Shown here in pieces: positions 35,077-37,261 of a stretch of 37,261 nucleotides of DNA. Under the pieces are notes generated by a model, which saw only the letters and a list, made by a program, of their open reading frames with translations, was not told where the DNA came from and did no database searches. The stretch is taken from NCBI GenBank assembly GCA_030627085.1, contig DAOUSS010000003.1:1-37261 (forward strand). The letters are read 5' to 3'. Positions within the stretch are counted from its first letter, which is position 1. Every line of letters starts with the position of its first letter. The stretch comes from Candidatus Stahliibacteriota bacterium (GTDB lineage: Bacteria > Hydrothermota > UBA3073). Position numbers and translations under genes: made by a program.

Positions 35077-35859
35077 TCAGGATGAGATATCTTTTAAAAA
35101 TTCTATTACCTTATCTGCTGCTTCTTCTCTGGTTCCCACAAATTTCTTTCCCATCTTTTTACGTTCGGGTGTAAATATCTTTATAACCTTTGTGGGAGAA
35201 CCTAACAATCCAACTCTTTCTTGTTCTGTTTCAATATCATTTAACCCCCAGTGGGGAATTTCTGCACTTTTTGCCTTTATCTTTCCCCGTAAGGATGGCA
35301 ACCTCGGCACATTTATCTCCTTTACCACTGTAAAAACTGCAGGAAGAGGAGTTTCTATCACCTGATATCCCCACTCTGTCATCCTTTCAACGACCGCTCT
35401 CTTTTCATCTATTTCTTCTATCTTTCGCACATAGGTAACCTGCGGAATCCCGAGTAGTTCCGCAATTTCAGGTCCAACCTGTGCGGTGTCTCCATCTATT
35501 GCTTGTTTACCACATAGTATCAAATCATAATCTCCTATCTTTTCAATTGCCTTCTTTAGTGTATATGAGGTTGCAAGGGTATCTGCACCCTTGAATTTCA
35601 CATCGGTAAGGAGAACCGCATTATCCGCACCCATACCTATTGCCTCCCTTAAAACATCTTCTGCCTGAGGCGGTCCCATAGACAGTACAATTACCTCTCC
35701 CCCACCTTTCTCCTTTATCTTAATTGCCTCTTCAACAGCATATGCGTCAAGGGGATTCATTATAGACGGTACTCCTTCTCTTATCAGCGTATTTGTTTCA
35801 GGGTCTATCTTAATATCCTGTGTATCAGGAACCTGCTTTATACATACAATAATTCTCAT
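35077..35859 (-). CDS. etfB: Electron transfer flavoprotein beta subunit
   Basis: MRIIVCIKQVPDTQDIKIDPETNTLIREGVPSIMNPLDAYAVEEA, CGKQAIDGDTAQVGPEIAELL; internal start at 35859 preferred. Confidence 0.93.
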   Translation of the reverse strand: MRIIVCIKQVPDTQDIKIDPETNTLIREGVPSIMNPLDAYAVEEAIKIKEKGGGEVIVLSMGPPQAEDVLREAIGMGADNAVLLTDVKFKGADTLATSYTLKKAIEKIGDYDLILCGKQAIDGDTAQVGPEIAELLGIPQVTYVRKIEEIDEKRAVVERMTEWGYQVIETPLPAVFTVVKEINVPRLPSLRGKIKAKSAEIPHWGLNDIETEQERVGLLGSPTKVIKIFTPERKKMGKKFVGTREEAADKVIEFLKDISS

Positions 35860-35960
35860 ACACCGCCCTTCCTTTTGTAGATTAAAATTTAGACATAATC
35901 CCGAAATGCTGTAATAATATCGTTGTAGGGACAGACCTTCAGGCCTGCCCGACCTGTCCT

Positions 35961-36005
35961 GCACGATTTAAAATCCCCGCCTGTGACGGGGCAGGCGTGC
36001 CTACA
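35961..36005. repeat. GCACGATTTAAAATC|GTGCCTACA palindrome split by a 21-nt CCTG/CAGG element
   Basis: GCACGATTTAAAATC + CCCGCCTGTGACGGGGCAGGC + GTGCCTACA; removing the insert restores the family consensus. Confidence 0.8.
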
Positions 36006-36044
36006 ATCTCTCGGATAGATCTAAAAACAACAGGGTAGGTAATC

Positions 36045-36407
36045 TCACTTCGTAAAAACCATATGCAAGCCTATTAAAAGCAATGCCACACCAAAGACCT
36101 TTCGCAGGATTTCATTTGATAGCCCAGTCGCTATTCTTGCACCCAATAAACCACCAACAAAGAATCCCATACATACAAAAAGCGCTATAGTCAAATTCAC
36201 ATAACCCTGTCTATAATAAGTCCATGCAGCAAGTAAGCCAATTGGGGGCACTAACAATGCCAATGTTGTCCCCTGAGCCTGGTGCTGTGATAGACCAAAT
36301 AAATAAATCAATGCTGGCACGATAACCACACCACCCCCGATACCGATTAAACCGCTTATAACCCCGGCTGTCAAACCAAGCAACACATAAATAATAATAT
36401 TAATCAT
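36045..36407 (-). CDS. TauE/SafE-family permease, half-size (120 aa)
   Basis: LLGLTAGVISGLIGIGGGVVIVPALIYLFGLSQHQAQGTTLA. Confidence 0.88.
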   Translation of the reverse strand: MINIIIYVLLGLTAGVISGLIGIGGGVVIVPALIYLFGLSQHQAQGTTLALLVPPIGLLAAWTYYRQGYVNLTIALFVCMGFFVGGLLGARIATGLSNEILRKVFGVALLLIGLHMVFTK

Positions 36408-36469
36408 CCTTAGTTATTTATTATTATATCTGTCTTCTACTGAAGGGCCTTTATGCAAATTCAAGTAGA

Positions 36470-37261
36470 TCAAACATCTCTTCTTCCTTCTGCTAACCAT
36501 TTTTCCAATTCCTCAAGTGGTAAGGCATTTATTACATCGCTCTTCTCCACCCATCCCCTTCTTGCTATTCCAATCCCAAATTTAATCTGTGAAAGTTTAT
36601 CCTTATTATGTGCATCTGAACATATTGAAAATTTTACCCCGTATTTCTTTGCTTCTCTTGAGTTTATATCCGAGAGGTCAAGTCTATCGGGATATCCATT
36701 TATCTCAAGTATTGTATTACTTCTTGCAGCCTCTATAAAAATCGTTTTTAGGTTTATTTTGTATTCCTTTCTTCTTGATATCAATATACCCGTTGGGTGA
36801 GCAAAGATATGAATATAAGGAAATGCAGAGATCACATCACTGGTAAAATCGTAATCTTTTTTTCTCTGATGGATTGCAAGTGTAACTATATCAAGTTCAC
36901 GAAGTACTTCCTTTGAGTAGTCAAGTCCCTTAGGTATCAGTTCGAGTTCAATCCCTTTAAATATCCTTAAACCTACCTCCTTTTCAATCCTCTCGCACTC
37001 CTTATTCCTCTCAGCCAGTTTTGAGGAAGAAAGACCTCCGGCATATCTTGCCTTCTGTGAATGGTCAGTTATACATATGTATTCGTACCCGAGTTCCTTT
37101 GCCTTTTTTGCAATTTCATAGATTGAACTTATCCCATCCGAGTAATTTGAGTGTATATGCAAGTCACCTTTTATATCAGAATACCCTATGAGCTCTGGCA
37201 GGGCTCCTTCCAGAGCAGCTTCTATTTCACCTGAATCTTCTCTTATCTCCGGAGGAATCCA
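36470..37261 (-). CDS. polX: PolX-type protein, PHP domain portion (5' truncated by window edge)
   Basis: Open to the edge: WIPPEIREDSGEIEAALEGALPELIGYSDIKGDLHIHSNYSDG...; PHP motifs HIHSNYSDG, CITDHS, GIELELIP, IFAHPTG, CSDAHNKD. Confidence 0.9.
   Translation of the reverse strand, partial: WIPPEIREDSGEIEAALEGALPELIGYSDIKGDLHIHSNYSDGISSIYEIAKKAKELGYEYICITDHSQKARYAGGLSSSKLAERNKECERIEKEVGLRIFKGIELELIPKGLDYSKEVLRELDIVTLAIHQRKKDYDFTSDVISAFPYIHIFAHPTGILISRRKEYKINLKTIFIEAARSNTILEINGYPDRLDLSDINSREAKKYGVKFSICSDAHNKDKLSQIKFGIGIARRGWVEKSDVINALPLEELEKWLAEGRRDV

Noticed and set aside
36045-36407. Truncated TauE/SafE pseudogene
   Set aside because: At 120 aa it is half of a typical family member, but half-size versions are known and the ORF has intact N-terminal motifs and stop.

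Overview
This window looks like a chromosomal segment from an uncultivated FCB-group-like bacterium. That placement is an inference from T9SS-type C-termini, PorV/PorQ, a TonB receptor, Etf/RnfB and the style of the intergenic repeats. Flanks: gyrA 3' end, DUF401 membrane protein, SagB-type nitroreductase, GxxExxY protein, four-helix-bundle protein, hisS, THEP1-like NTPase on one side; RnfB-like protein, MazG-like protein, PPDK regulatory protein, etfA/etfB, TauE/SafE and a polX fragment on the other. The core (about 6.5-31.2 kb) is an alpha-glucan locus. On the minus strand it has malQ, glgP, a second four-helix-bundle gene, a GH13-CBM48-GH57 fusion, and an ABC substrate-binding protein with two permeases. 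On the plus strand it has a TonB-dependent receptor, a large Asp-rich secreted protein, PorV/PorQ, a three-module starch-binding-like T9SS cargo, and a multidomain secreted GH13. The most unusual content lies between genes: (i) degenerate exact-period 8-nt arrays arranged as inverted pairs, one with an empty 5-nt centre and one with a four-helix-bundle gene in the centre; (ii) a GxxExxY gene bounded by CACAGAG repeats, plus a truncated second copy of its 3' end about 29 kb away; (iii) small palindromes nested inside other repeats, with empty and filled sites both visible; (iv) a repeat pair read through in frame inside the GH13-GH57 enzyme; (v) two candidate structured RNAs, one orphan RNA behind a perfect sigma70-type promoter and one about 400-nt leader with alternative pairings. 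All calls come from reading the sequence; no database search was run.
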